Virus record (IMG/VR): IMGVR_UViG_3300036398_002145
Coordinates: 1 to 44,666 of that record
DNA: 44,666 nucleotides
DNA from: a virus
Direction: 5' to 3' (one strand)
Both the position numbers and the translations under genes were made by a program. Shown piece by piece: positions 22,164 through 31,500 of the stretch. The notes beneath the pieces are model-generated. The model searched no databases. It was given only the letters and a program-made list of their open reading frames with translations, and was not told the origin of the DNA. How positions within the stretch are numbered: the first letter of the stretch is position 1; each line of letters starts with the position of its first letter.

Positions 22164-24182
22164 ATGGCAGATCTACTGAAAGAAACGACATCTAGTATTA
22201 ATACAATATCTCAATCAATAAGTTCTACAAGAAGTTCGTTATCATCTTTAAGTAGTTCTGTAAATAGAATATCTCTAATAATTTCAAATAAAACAAAAGT
22301 AAGAACTGACCTGATTCTTAAAAATGTTCAGATAGAAAATAGAAGACGAGAAGCGGCAAAGAGAAAAGAATTAGAAGATCAAATTGAAGCTTCAAAAGTA
22401 TCTACAAATATTAGATCTGGTTTAAATGTTGCTTCTTCAACTGGAAAAGGTCCATTAGGAAGAATATTATCTTTTCTTGGTTATTTGGGTGCTGGATGGA
22501 TTTTAGAGAATCTTCCAACATGGATTGCAATGGGTAAAGAATTCATTGCAAGAATGAGAAAAGCAGGAGAACTTATATATTCTATTCCACAAACAATGTG
22601 GAGAATACTTCAAAATTTTGGAACATTACTTAGTTCAGTTAAACAAAATATTATAAATTTAGATTTTGGAGATTCATCGGGTGAAGTAAGAGATTCTTTC
22701 AAAGAATTGACAAATAGTATGCAACTTCTTGGTGAACAAATATATGGTGGATTTGCATCCTTATTGCAACCAAGTGGTGAAGTTGAAATACCTTCTACCG
22801 CAGAACAGCAACCTGATAGTCAAACACCATCTGCACCATCTGCACCACCTAGTAGTGGTGCAGATCCAACTGATCTTAAAGGTGGTGCTAGTTTATTAGT
22901 ACAAAAAGGATTTCCACCTAAGGGTGCCGCATATTTGGCTGGAAATATACAACAAGAATCTGGATGGAAAGCAAAAAGAAAACCTTGGGTTTTGGGAGAT
23001 GGTGCTGGAACTAATAAAGGTTTAATAAGTTGGAATAGAGGGAGAATTGCAGCAGCAGAAAAATTTTTGGGAAAACCATTAGAAACCGCAAGTGCTTCCG
23101 AACAAATAGATTGGATAAAGAAAGAAATGTCCAATCCATATTATAATAGTGGTTCTGATGGGGTTTTGAAAGTTTTTATGAACCCAAATGCAACTGATGA
23201 TCAACTTAAAGCAGCTTCTTATCGCTATATTGTTTGGGGAGATCTTGGTGGAAGATGGAATTATTCTCAAATTGCCTATGATCATTTGAAAAAACAGGGA
23301 TCTCAACCATCAAAACCAACCGTAACTCCTCAAACACCAACAGTACCACCCCCACCTAAACCTCAAACTGGTAATAAAAATGGATATTTAACAACTGCAG
23401 ATTTAATGAAAGTTAAACCTTTATCATATCCTGCAGATTATCAAGATTGGTATGGCAACAATGCTATGTTAAATCCAAGTGCAGGTAAAGCATTTCTTGC
23501 AGCACAGAAAGAATATGGAAAAGATATTCCTATCAATAGCGCATATAGAAGTTACGAGCACCAAAAACGTGTCAGTGGGTCTGTAAAAGCACCTCCAGGA
23601 TATTCTAAACATGGATTGGGTTTAGCAATTGATTTGGAACCAAATACCCCATATTATAATTGGATGCGACAAAATGGACCAAAATTTGGATGGTATTATT
23701 CAAATATACCTGGAGATCCATTTCATTTTGAATATAAAGGACAAGTACAATCATCACCAACAACAGCAAAACCACAGAGTATTGCAACCACACCATTAGT
23801 TGGTCAAAACGCAACAGAAACTTATACTGCAAACCAACCAACAGAACAACCTTATGTACCAACTGCTCAAGAATTAGAAGTTCAAAAATCTTTTAATCAA
23901 GAATTGCAAAGTATTATACAAGGTACATCATCAACAGATCAACCACAAATTTCTTCTATGCCTACTGGACAATTTGGTGGAATAGAAAAAACAATAGTTC
24001 CCGAAAGAAAAGGGCAAGAAATACTCTTTATCGATGATAGATCTCGCAGTTCTAGTTCTACATCTAAATCAATACCTGGAAGAGGATCATCTAATATTAA
24101 ATCTGCAGTAGCAGATCAACAAGGATCTATGTTAAATATGTATATGAAAAGAAAATTACTTTTAGATCTCAACTACGTATAG
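22164..24182 (+). CDS. Tail murein hydrolase: lysozyme-like + VanY-type peptidase domains on a hub scaffold
   Basis: A 672-aa protein. The N-terminal ~90 residues are Ser-rich coiled coil; a hydrophobic segment GRILSFLGYLGAGW follows (residues ~98-114), like that of the previous gene. Residues ~237-380 resemble a phage tail lysozyme (Phage_lysozyme2-type): GAAYLAGNIQQESGW with the likely catalytic Glu, then LISWNRGR. Residues ~408-525 are a D-Ala-D-Ala carboxypeptidase (VanY/LAS) domain: INSAYRSYEHQ, SKHGLGLAIDLE and HFEY supply the His-Asp-His zinc ligands. The protein should cut both the sugar and peptide parts of the host wall during injection. A Ser-rich C-terminus closes it. Confidence 0.8.
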   Translation: MADLLKETTSSINTISQSISSTRSSLSSLSSSVNRISLIISNKTKVRTDLILKNVQIENRRREAAKRKELEDQIEASKVSTNIRSGLNVASSTGKGPLGRILSFLGYLGAGWILENLPTWIAMGKEFIARMRKAGELIYSIPQTMWRILQNFGTLLSSVKQNIINLDFGDSSGEVRDSFKELTNSMQLLGEQIYGGFASLLQPSGEVEIPSTAEQQPDSQTPSAPSAPPSSGADPTDLKGGASLLVQKGFPPKGAAYLAGNIQQESGWKAKRKPWVLGDGAGTNKGLISWNRGRIAAAEKFLGKPLETASASEQIDWIKKEMSNPYYNSGSDGVLKVFMNPNATDDQLKAASYRYIVWGDLGGRWNYSQIAYDHLKKQGSQPSKPTVTPQTPTVPPPPKPQTGNKNGYLTTADLMKVKPLSYPADYQDWYGNNAMLNPSAGKAFLAAQKEYGKDIPINSAYRSYEHQKRVSGSVKAPPGYSKHGLGLAIDLEPNTPYYNWMRQNGPKFGWYYSNIPGDPFHFEYKGQVQSSPTTAKPQSIATTPLVGQNATETYTANQPTEQPYVPTAQELEVQKSFNQELQSIIQGTSSTDQPQISSMPTGQFGGIEKTIVPERKGQEILFIDDRSRSSSSTSKSIPGRGSSNIKSAVADQQGSMLNMYMKRKLLLDLNYV

Positions 24183-24194
24183 AGTTTAAAATAA

Positions 24195-25517
24195 ATGGAT
24201 TATGCTGCAGTAAGAAAATCTGTATACGATGTATTAAAATTAGAGAAAAATGATTTAAGGACAAAGGTAATTGGACTTGAATATTATGAAGATCTGTTTT
24301 CTCCAATTATTACTATGAAAATAAAAATTGTTAACAGTGGAGACCCTATTCTTCCATTATCTGGAGGTGAAAGATTGGCATTAAAAATTTTAAAAAATAC
24401 GTCAACAAATATAGATCTCGATTTTTCTATAAGTCCAAATGATTACTTTCACGTCATGTCAGTTACAGATATTGTGACAGATGCTGGAAGAGAAAGTTTT
24501 ACTCTACATTTAGCACAAAAAGAGTCCATAGGTAACGAATTATCAAGAGTTGTTAAAAAATACCCAAAAGAAGTACCAATTTATGTAACTGTAAGAAAAA
24601 TACTTACAGATGTTTTAAAAACTACTAAAATTCATAAAATAGATAAAACTTCCAATCAATATGGTTTTATTGGAAATATGAGAAAACCATTTACAGTTTT
24701 GCATTGGTTAGCAACTAAATCTGTTCCAGTAGAATCTGGTGACGCAACAGCAGGATTTTTATTTTATCAAACAAAAGAAGGATTTCAATTTAGATCTATT
24801 GATGCTTTAATAAAGGAAGAATCAAAAGCGGAATATACTTATAGTCAAGGAAATGAATCATATACAAAAGATAATAAAAAAATAAACAATGATTTTAAAA
24901 TTTTAAATTATTTTACTAAAAAAGATCAAAACATAATAGAAAAATTGAGATTGGGAACTTATGCAAGTTTCAGGATGTTTTTTAATCCATTAACTTTCAA
25001 GTTTACAACTCCAGAAAAAGGTTTGTTTAATCAATCTGATTATGATAAGTTGGGTGTAAAAGCTCCAAAAATAAAACCAGATCCATTACCATTAACAAAG
25101 ACACCTTTTGAACCTTTGAAAGTTGTTCAAATAGGTGGCCAAAGTGTTGCTAAAGGTATTTACACGAGAGGTGGAAATCCTGAAATAGATCTTGCCAAAA
25201 TACCAAGTCGTCAAATAGTGCAGATATTAGACATTGGAACTTTAGAAAAAGACGTATCGACAGATAAAAATGCAGATCCAATGAAATATCAATCTCAATC
25301 GTTAATGAGATATAATGTTTTATTTACTAGAGAACTTTTTATTATAGTTCCATTGAATAGCAATTTGTCTGCTGGGAATGTTATTACTTGCAATTTTCCA
25401 AAAGAATCTAAACTTAGTGGACTATATATCATAAGAGAACTATGTCATCATTATGATAGTGAAAATTCTTATACCTCAATGAATTTAACTAAACGAGATC
25501 AAAAACCAGAAAAATGA
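24195..25517 (+). CDS. 27: gp27-like baseplate hub protein
   Basis: A 440-aa protein (T4 gp27 is 391 aa). It has the hub-ring layout: an early strand-rich half (GLEYYEDLFSPIITMKIKIVN, then DYFHVMSVTDI), a middle with FIGNMRKPFTVLHWLATKS and GFLFYQTKEGFQFRSID typical of the gp27/GpD/VgrG N-terminal ring, and a closing domain (NVLFTRELFIIVP, SGLYIIRELCHHY). It forms the trimer that joins the central spike to the tail tube. The C-terminus overlaps gp5 by 4 nt (ATGA). Confidence 0.82.
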   Translation: MDYAAVRKSVYDVLKLEKNDLRTKVIGLEYYEDLFSPIITMKIKIVNSGDPILPLSGGERLALKILKNTSTNIDLDFSISPNDYFHVMSVTDIVTDAGRESFTLHLAQKESIGNELSRVVKKYPKEVPIYVTVRKILTDVLKTTKIHKIDKTSNQYGFIGNMRKPFTVLHWLATKSVPVESGDATAGFLFYQTKEGFQFRSIDALIKEESKAEYTYSQGNESYTKDNKKINNDFKILNYFTKKDQNIIEKLRLGTYASFRMFFNPLTFKFTTPEKGLFNQSDYDKLGVKAPKIKPDPLPLTKTPFEPLKVVQIGGQSVAKGIYTRGGNPEIDLAKIPSRQIVQILDIGTLEKDVSTDKNADPMKYQSQSLMRYNVLFTRELFIIVPLNSNLSAGNVITCNFPKESKLSGLYIIRELCHHYDSENSYTSMNLTKRDQKPEK

Positions 25518-27751
25518 TAGAAGAATCTCTTTACAAAACGGCTTTTTTAGGTAGAGATGGTTTTAGGTGGTGGATAGGACAAATTCCACCAATAGAATCA
25601 CAAAAAGGTCAAGCGAATGGTGCTGGTTGGGGAAATAGAGTTAAGGTTAGAATTTTAGGATATCATCCATATAGCACTGCAGAATTAAAAAATGATGATC
25701 TTCCTTGGGCACAAATATTAATGTCCCCAAATTCTGGAAGTGGAGCATCAAATTATGCAGTAAATCATAAATTAAGGCCTGGAGATACCGTATTTGGATT
25801 TTTCTTAGATGGAGATAATGGACAATTACCTGTAATTACTGGAATATTTGGTAGAACTGATCAAGTTCCTAGTTCTACTTTTAAATCTCCATTTGTACCT
25901 TATACTGGATATACAGAAAGAATTCCTCCACCAAATAAGACTTTATATCCATCAGAAGCAATAGAGGATAAAAAAAATGCTCAAAAATCACCTAGAGATG
26001 TTCCTCCTGAAGTTGCACAAGAATTAAATTCTGAAAGTAAATTTAAAGATGAATTGTATTATTTTTCAGGTGTTGGTAAAAAGATAGTAGTTGGTAATTC
26101 TAGTACAGATACTTTAGCAAAAGGAATTGGTGCAGAAATTGAAAATGTTTTACAAAAAGTTAATGATGTAACTAATAAAGTTACAAATGTTACTGCAGAA
26201 ATTAGTAGAACTGTTGATAAAGTTGTTGGAATTGCAAATGGATTTGTATCGCAGGGAATATATTCATTATACTCTAAATTAGTTCCTCTTCTTCAACAAG
26301 GTTTAGATTTATTATATAAAGGTGTTTATGCTGCGGTTCTTTCTGCAACACAAAATCCAGCTATTGCTCATGTTGCTGGTGTTGCTGCACAAACTGCAAT
26401 GACTATACCCGTAAAAATACTTGAAAATCAAATACCAAAAATTTTTGGTAAAGTTGTCAATAGATTATTTGATACAGTAACTGGTATGGTTACAGATGTT
26501 GTAAAACATTCAAAATATTCGAAAAAGTGTGTTATTGATCAATTTGTTGGATCATTATTGAATGATATAATTAGTAAAATTGAAAGTTTTATTTCAGGTC
26601 CCTTAGAAGGTGTGAGTAAAATATTGTCTGCTGCATTTTCTGTGGGTGATTTTTTGCGTAGTGGTGTAAGTGCATTAAGATCTATTAATGGATTATTTAA
26701 TGCTTTTCAACATAAAAATAAATCAGTTGGAAACTCTGAGGAATGGGTAATTGGTGTTGGAATTGTTGATGGTGGTGATGATAAATCTAAATTTGAAAAT
26801 ATTTTATCATCTATGAATGATGTAGTTGGTAATGCGGGTGAATTTGTTAATAGTGCAGGTCGAGTAATTAATGATGTTAAAGGTAGTTATTCTAATACAA
26901 AAGAGGAGTGGGATATATTTTCATCAAATACTAAAAATAGAAAATCGAAAAGAAAAACTAAATGTTTTTCTAAAATAAAACAAACATGCTCTGTACCAAA
27001 AGTAAAAATATTTGGTGGATCTGGAAAAGGTGCAAAGGCTAAAGTAATTATGGGATCATTTAATAAAAAATCAACAGGTACAACTGGAAGTATAGTTGGT
27101 ATTAAAGTTACTAAAAAAGGAAAAAGGTACAAATATCCACCATTTGTTGAAATATCTGATGAATGTGGACAGGGTTATGGTGCAATCGCCAGGGCTCTAA
27201 TAAATGAAAATGGTGAAATAAGTAATATTTACATTGTTTCTGAGGGAGAAAATTATCCAGTTCCAAATACAAATATTAATATTAATGAAGAAATTGCTGA
27301 AACAGATCCATCAGAATTACCAAAGTATGTAAAAGAAGTTATTATTTTAGAACCTGGTTATGATTACGAACCTAATGATACTGTAACTGATAATTATGGG
27401 AATACTTATAAAATTGGTGTTGATGATGATGGATCCATTGTAAAAGTTTATCCAATATCAGATCCAATAAAAAATGATACTACATTACCTGATGATATTT
27501 GGATAGATCAAATAACAAATATTTCACCACCAGGTACTATACAAGATGATACTGCAATATCTGAAAAGATTAAATCTAAATTACTAAATAAGTATATTAT
27601 AGTTGAAGATTTGCCAATAATCACTATTCAGTCTGAAACAGGTTCTGGTGCTGTTCTTAAACCAATTTTAGATAGATTGCCAATAGAAGAAATTCAAAAA
27701 CTAGAGTCCCAAATAAATGGTTCAAAATACGTAAAGGATTGTATAGAATAA
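25514..27751 (+). CDS. 5: gp5-like baseplate hub protein without lysozyme domain
   Basis: A 745-aa protein. The N-terminal ~115 residues form the gp5 OB-fold: FRWWIGQIPP, GWGNRVKVRILGYHP, WAQILMSPNSGSG and GDTVFGFFLDGDNGQLPVITGIFG. No lysozyme domain follows; instead residues ~175-480 are helical and hydrophobic (repeated Val/Thr heptads, then IVDGGDD). Residues ~497-585 hold a Gly/Tyr module (GSIVGIKVTKKGKRYKYPP, GQGYGAIARALI), with a weaker second copy after it. The wall-cutting domains are on the 22164 gene and the spike helix on the 27753 gene, so T4 gp5 functions are split here. Confidence 0.82.
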   Translation: MIEESLYKTAFLGRDGFRWWIGQIPPIESQKGQANGAGWGNRVKVRILGYHPYSTAELKNDDLPWAQILMSPNSGSGASNYAVNHKLRPGDTVFGFFLDGDNGQLPVITGIFGRTDQVPSSTFKSPFVPYTGYTERIPPPNKTLYPSEAIEDKKNAQKSPRDVPPEVAQELNSESKFKDELYYFSGVGKKIVVGNSSTDTLAKGIGAEIENVLQKVNDVTNKVTNVTAEISRTVDKVVGIANGFVSQGIYSLYSKLVPLLQQGLDLLYKGVYAAVLSATQNPAIAHVAGVAAQTAMTIPVKILENQIPKIFGKVVNRLFDTVTGMVTDVVKHSKYSKKCVIDQFVGSLLNDIISKIESFISGPLEGVSKILSAAFSVGDFLRSGVSALRSINGLFNAFQHKNKSVGNSEEWVIGVGIVDGGDDKSKFENILSSMNDVVGNAGEFVNSAGRVINDVKGSYSNTKEEWDIFSSNTKNRKSKRKTKCFSKIKQTCSVPKVKIFGGSGKGAKAKVIMGSFNKKSTGTTGSIVGIKVTKKGKRYKYPPFVEISDECGQGYGAIARALINENGEISNIYIVSEGENYPVPNTNININEEIAETDPSELPKYVKEVIILEPGYDYEPNDTVTDNYGNTYKIGVDDDGSIVKVYPISDPIKNDTTLPDDIWIDQITNISPPGTIQDDTAISEKIKSKLLNKYIIVEDLPIITIQSETGSGAVLKPILDRLPIEEIQKLESQINGSKYVKDCIE

Positions 27752-27752
27752 A

Positions 27753-28511
27753 ATGTCAAGAAAAGAGAATTGGGAAAAAAGAGATATCTGGAGTCTTGGT
27801 CCTAAATTTCGAATTGATACAAATAATCCACAAATGGGTTCCATGGGAACCAATGTTTATTCTCTTTACGCTGTAACTGATGAAAAAAATGTTAATCTTT
27901 GTGGATTTACAGAATCAGGAAATTATAGAATTTGGAATGATAGAACAATAGAAATTATTGGTGGAAATAAAGATTCCACTGATGGTGTAGACATTGTAAT
28001 GTCTGGATTAAATGGAGATATTACAATTACAGCATGTAGAAATGGTACAGTTAGAATAAAAGGTAAAAATGTAGTAATAGAAGCCGATGAAGATATTGAT
28101 CTAAAAGCAGGAAGAAATATAAATGTTAATGGAAAAGCAAGAGTATTGTTAAAAGGTAATCAATGTGAAGCTGATGGATTATTGGGAAATTTAATCCCTG
28201 ATAGTTTTGGTGCTCTTTCATTTGCAAAGAGTTTTGTTGGTGGTGATATTTTGAGTTCTACATTTTTAGGTGGTATTCCAGATGTAATTGGAACTTCGTT
28301 GGATTTAGCAATTGGAGCAAAGGATGCATTATCTGGTGGTCCTGGATCTCTTATACAGGGTGCAGCAAATCTTGCCACTAGTGCATTAGGATCAAATAAT
28401 CCAATTAGCAATCTTGCAGAACCTGTTTTACACACAATGCAATCTGCTAAAGACTTAAAAGATTCTATAGAATCAATTGAAGGAAATAAATTTTCTTTTG
28501 AATTGGAATGA
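27753..28511 (+). CDS. Central spike-like protein (gp5C/VgrG beta-helix)
   Basis: A 252-aa protein starting 1 nt after gp5. Residues ~60-140 consist of short strands with the period of the gp5 C-terminal/VgrG prism: NDRTIEIIGGN, GDITITACRNGTVRIKG, VVIEADEDIDLKAGRNI and NVNGKARVLLKG. This is the fold that forms the membrane-piercing needle. The C-terminal ~100 residues are Gly/Ala/Leu-rich (DVIGTSLDLAIG, SLIQGAANLATSAL) and might fold back or contact the membrane. It probably docks under the hub in place of the fused gp5C of T4. Confidence 0.75.
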   Translation: MSRKENWEKRDIWSLGPKFRIDTNNPQMGSMGTNVYSLYAVTDEKNVNLCGFTESGNYRIWNDRTIEIIGGNKDSTDGVDIVMSGLNGDITITACRNGTVRIKGKNVVIEADEDIDLKAGRNINVNGKARVLLKGNQCEADGLLGNLIPDSFGALSFAKSFVGGDILSSTFLGGIPDVIGTSLDLAIGAKDALSGGPGSLIQGAANLATSALGSNNPISNLAEPVLHTMQSAKDLKDSIESIEGNKFSFELE

Positions 28512-28520
28512 AATTAAGAT

Positions 28521-31500
28521 ATGGCAGACATTACAGTAACTGGTAACGAATCTTATTTTAATGAAAAAGCTACCTTTTGGAAAGGTTTAAAAATATATGG
28601 AAACATTGAAATTGGTGATGATGTTGAAGGTAGTGGTGGATTTGGCAGACAAGGTATTCAAGGTATTCAAGGTCCACTAAGTAATTTCCAAGGCACTCAA
28701 GGTGTTCAAGGAGTTCAAAGTGTTCAATCTACTCAAGGTGTTCAATCTACTCAAGGTGTTCAAGGAGTTCAAGGTGTTCAAGGTGTTCAAGGAGTTCAAT
28801 CTAATCAAGGTGTTCAAGGACCATTAAGTAATTTTCAAGGAACTCAAGGTGTTCAAGGTGTCCAATCTACTCAAGGTGTTCAAGGAGTTCAAGGAACTCA
28901 AGGTGTTCAAGGAACTCAAGGTGTTCAAGGTGTTCAAAGTGTTCAAGGTGCTCAAGGTCGTCAAGGAACTTTAAGTAATTTCCAAGGTACTCAAGGTCGT
29001 CAAAGCACTCAAGGTGTTCAAGGGCCTTTAAGTAATTTTCAAGGTGTTCAAGGTGTTCAAGGTCGTCAAAGTGCTCAAGGTGTTCAAGGTCTTCAAGGTC
29101 GTCAAAGCACTCAAGGTGTTCAAGGACCATTAAGTAATTTTCAAGGAACTCAAGGTCGTCAAGGTACTCAAGGTCTTCAAGGTAATTATGGTCAACGTAT
29201 TGGAATTCCTTATGAATTTTCTACCACAACATCTGGAGATCCTGGAAATGGAGGTATACTATACAATAATGCAACCATAAGTTCTGTTGATTTTATTAAT
29301 ATTGATATCTTAGATCTTTTAGGTAATAATCAAACTTCTTGGTATGAAACTTGGGATGATACTATTACTACAATTAGAGGTTACTTATACATTATATCGG
29401 GTGATAGTGTTGATTCAACTGTCAATGTCTTTGAAGTAACTGGAGAAGTGATACCTGTGGGATCACCACTCGAATATTATAGAATTCCAGTACAACACGT
29501 ATCTGGTTCTTTACCTTCTAATAATGAAAGATTAGTTATAGAATTTTCAAAAACTGGTCTTCAGGGTGCATTAAGTAATTTTCAAGGAACTCAAGGCCTT
29601 CAAGGTCTTCAAGGAAGATCCGTTCAGGGTGTTCAAGGTCTTCAAGGACTTCAAGGTGTATTAAGTAATTTCCAAGGTACTCAAGGTACTCAATCTGCCC
29701 AAGGTCGTCAAGGTACTCAAGCTGCCCAAGGATCATTAAGTAATTTTCAAGGCACTCAAGGTCGTCAAGGTACTCAAGGTCCTCAAGCTCCTCAAGGAAC
29801 TCAGGGTGTTCAAGGAACTCAGGGTGTTCAAGGTGTTCAAAGTGTTCAAGGTGCTCAAGGTCTTCAAGGTCGCCAAGGAACTCAGAGTGCTCAAGGAACT
29901 CAAGGTCTTCAGAGTGTTCAAGGCGCTCAAGGCACTCAAGGTACTCAAGGTACTCAAGGTTCCCAACACACGCAAGGTGTTCAAGGTACTCAGGGTCGTC
30001 AAGGTGTTCAGGGATCATTAAGTAATTTCCAAGGCACTCAAGGTACTCAAGGAGTTCAGGGTGTCCAATCTACTCAAGGTGTTCAATCTACTCAAGGTGT
30101 TCAAGGAGTTCAAGGAGTTCAAGGTACTCAAGGAGTTCAAGGTCTTCAAGGTATTCAAGGATCAAGTAGAATTGCTGTTGAACCTTATGAACAAAATAAA
30201 CTTACATATCCCCTATATTCTGATATACCATCTGGTTTAATATCAACAGCTTTTACAACTCCAAACAAATTAGTTTTTAATCCTTCGTCAGGAAGTTTGG
30301 GAATTGGAACAAGTGCAATTACAAATACTCTAACTGTAGTTGGTACTGCAACTGCGACAAATTATTATGGAAACGGCGATACTTTAGTTGGTATTGTAAC
30401 TCAATTAGTTCCTGGAATTGGTATAAATTTATCATCAACCCAAAGTTCTGGAAAAGGTCTTGTTAATATTGATTCATATTTTCCGATTGGTAAGACAATA
30501 TTTGTAACTCAAAATGGTAATGATGATAATACTGGATTGACAGAAAATGATTCAAAAAGAACTATTAAAGCGGCAGCTGCAGCGGCATTTTCTGGAGATA
30601 CCATAAAAGTATATCCTGGTGTTTATGTTGAAGAAAATCCAATTTATCTCTCCAAACGAGTTGCAGTTGAAGGTACAGAACTCAGAAACTGTATGGTTAC
30701 ACCAAAATATCCCAATAGAGATTTATTTTATGTGAATAACAGTTGTCACATCACAGATCTAAGTTTCATTGGTCCAGATATGACTGATGGTGCTGCAGTT
30801 GTTGCTTTACAACCTCTTGAAGGTGTATCTTCGGATAGATTTTTTGATGCTGCAAGAATGATTAGATATAATCTTGATTTTATTGCAGGAGAGACAGTTG
30901 GATACTTAACAAGCATTGATTATAAAGGCGGAACTTTTTCAATGGGAATTGGAACAGTTCAAAATTGTGCGGAAGATGTTAAATCAATTTTTAAAGCAGT
31001 TATTCATGATATTACAAGAGGTGGAAACTCTAAATGTGTCGGTGCTGGTAAATCTTATTACAGTTCAAGTGGAGCACTTCAACACATAGTCGGAGTAAAA
31101 ACTGAAACAATTGATGCACTCCATTATGCTGCAGGAATTGCAAAATCTTGTATTAATAATATTTCATGGAATGGAAATTATCAATCGAAATATACACAAA
31201 TTAAAGATCTTTCAATGCAAATAGATTCTGCAACAGGATCTAATAAAGACATTAATTCTTGTGCAAATGTAGTATCGGCAATTTATTCTTGTGTTGGAGT
31301 TGTTACAACAATTTTAGATCAAGGATTAACAATTCTTGGAGTTGGAATTAATACAACGTATCCTGGAAATGCAGGAATAGGTTTTAGTTCCATCATTGGA
31401 ATTACAAGTGCAATATATGATAATGAATCGGGAGAAACTACAATACTTGCTCCAAATTTACCAGTTAAAGTCGGAGATATTGTAGAAATAAGAGATTTAT

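Noticed and set aside
28867-30018. Long minus-strand frames rich in Leu-Glu-His or Leu-Ser-Thr over the fibre repeats
   Set aside because: They are shadows of the Gly-X-Gln coding repeat: a 9-bp repeat without stops in one frame is open in others. The same happens at 33497-33991 and 34804-35278.
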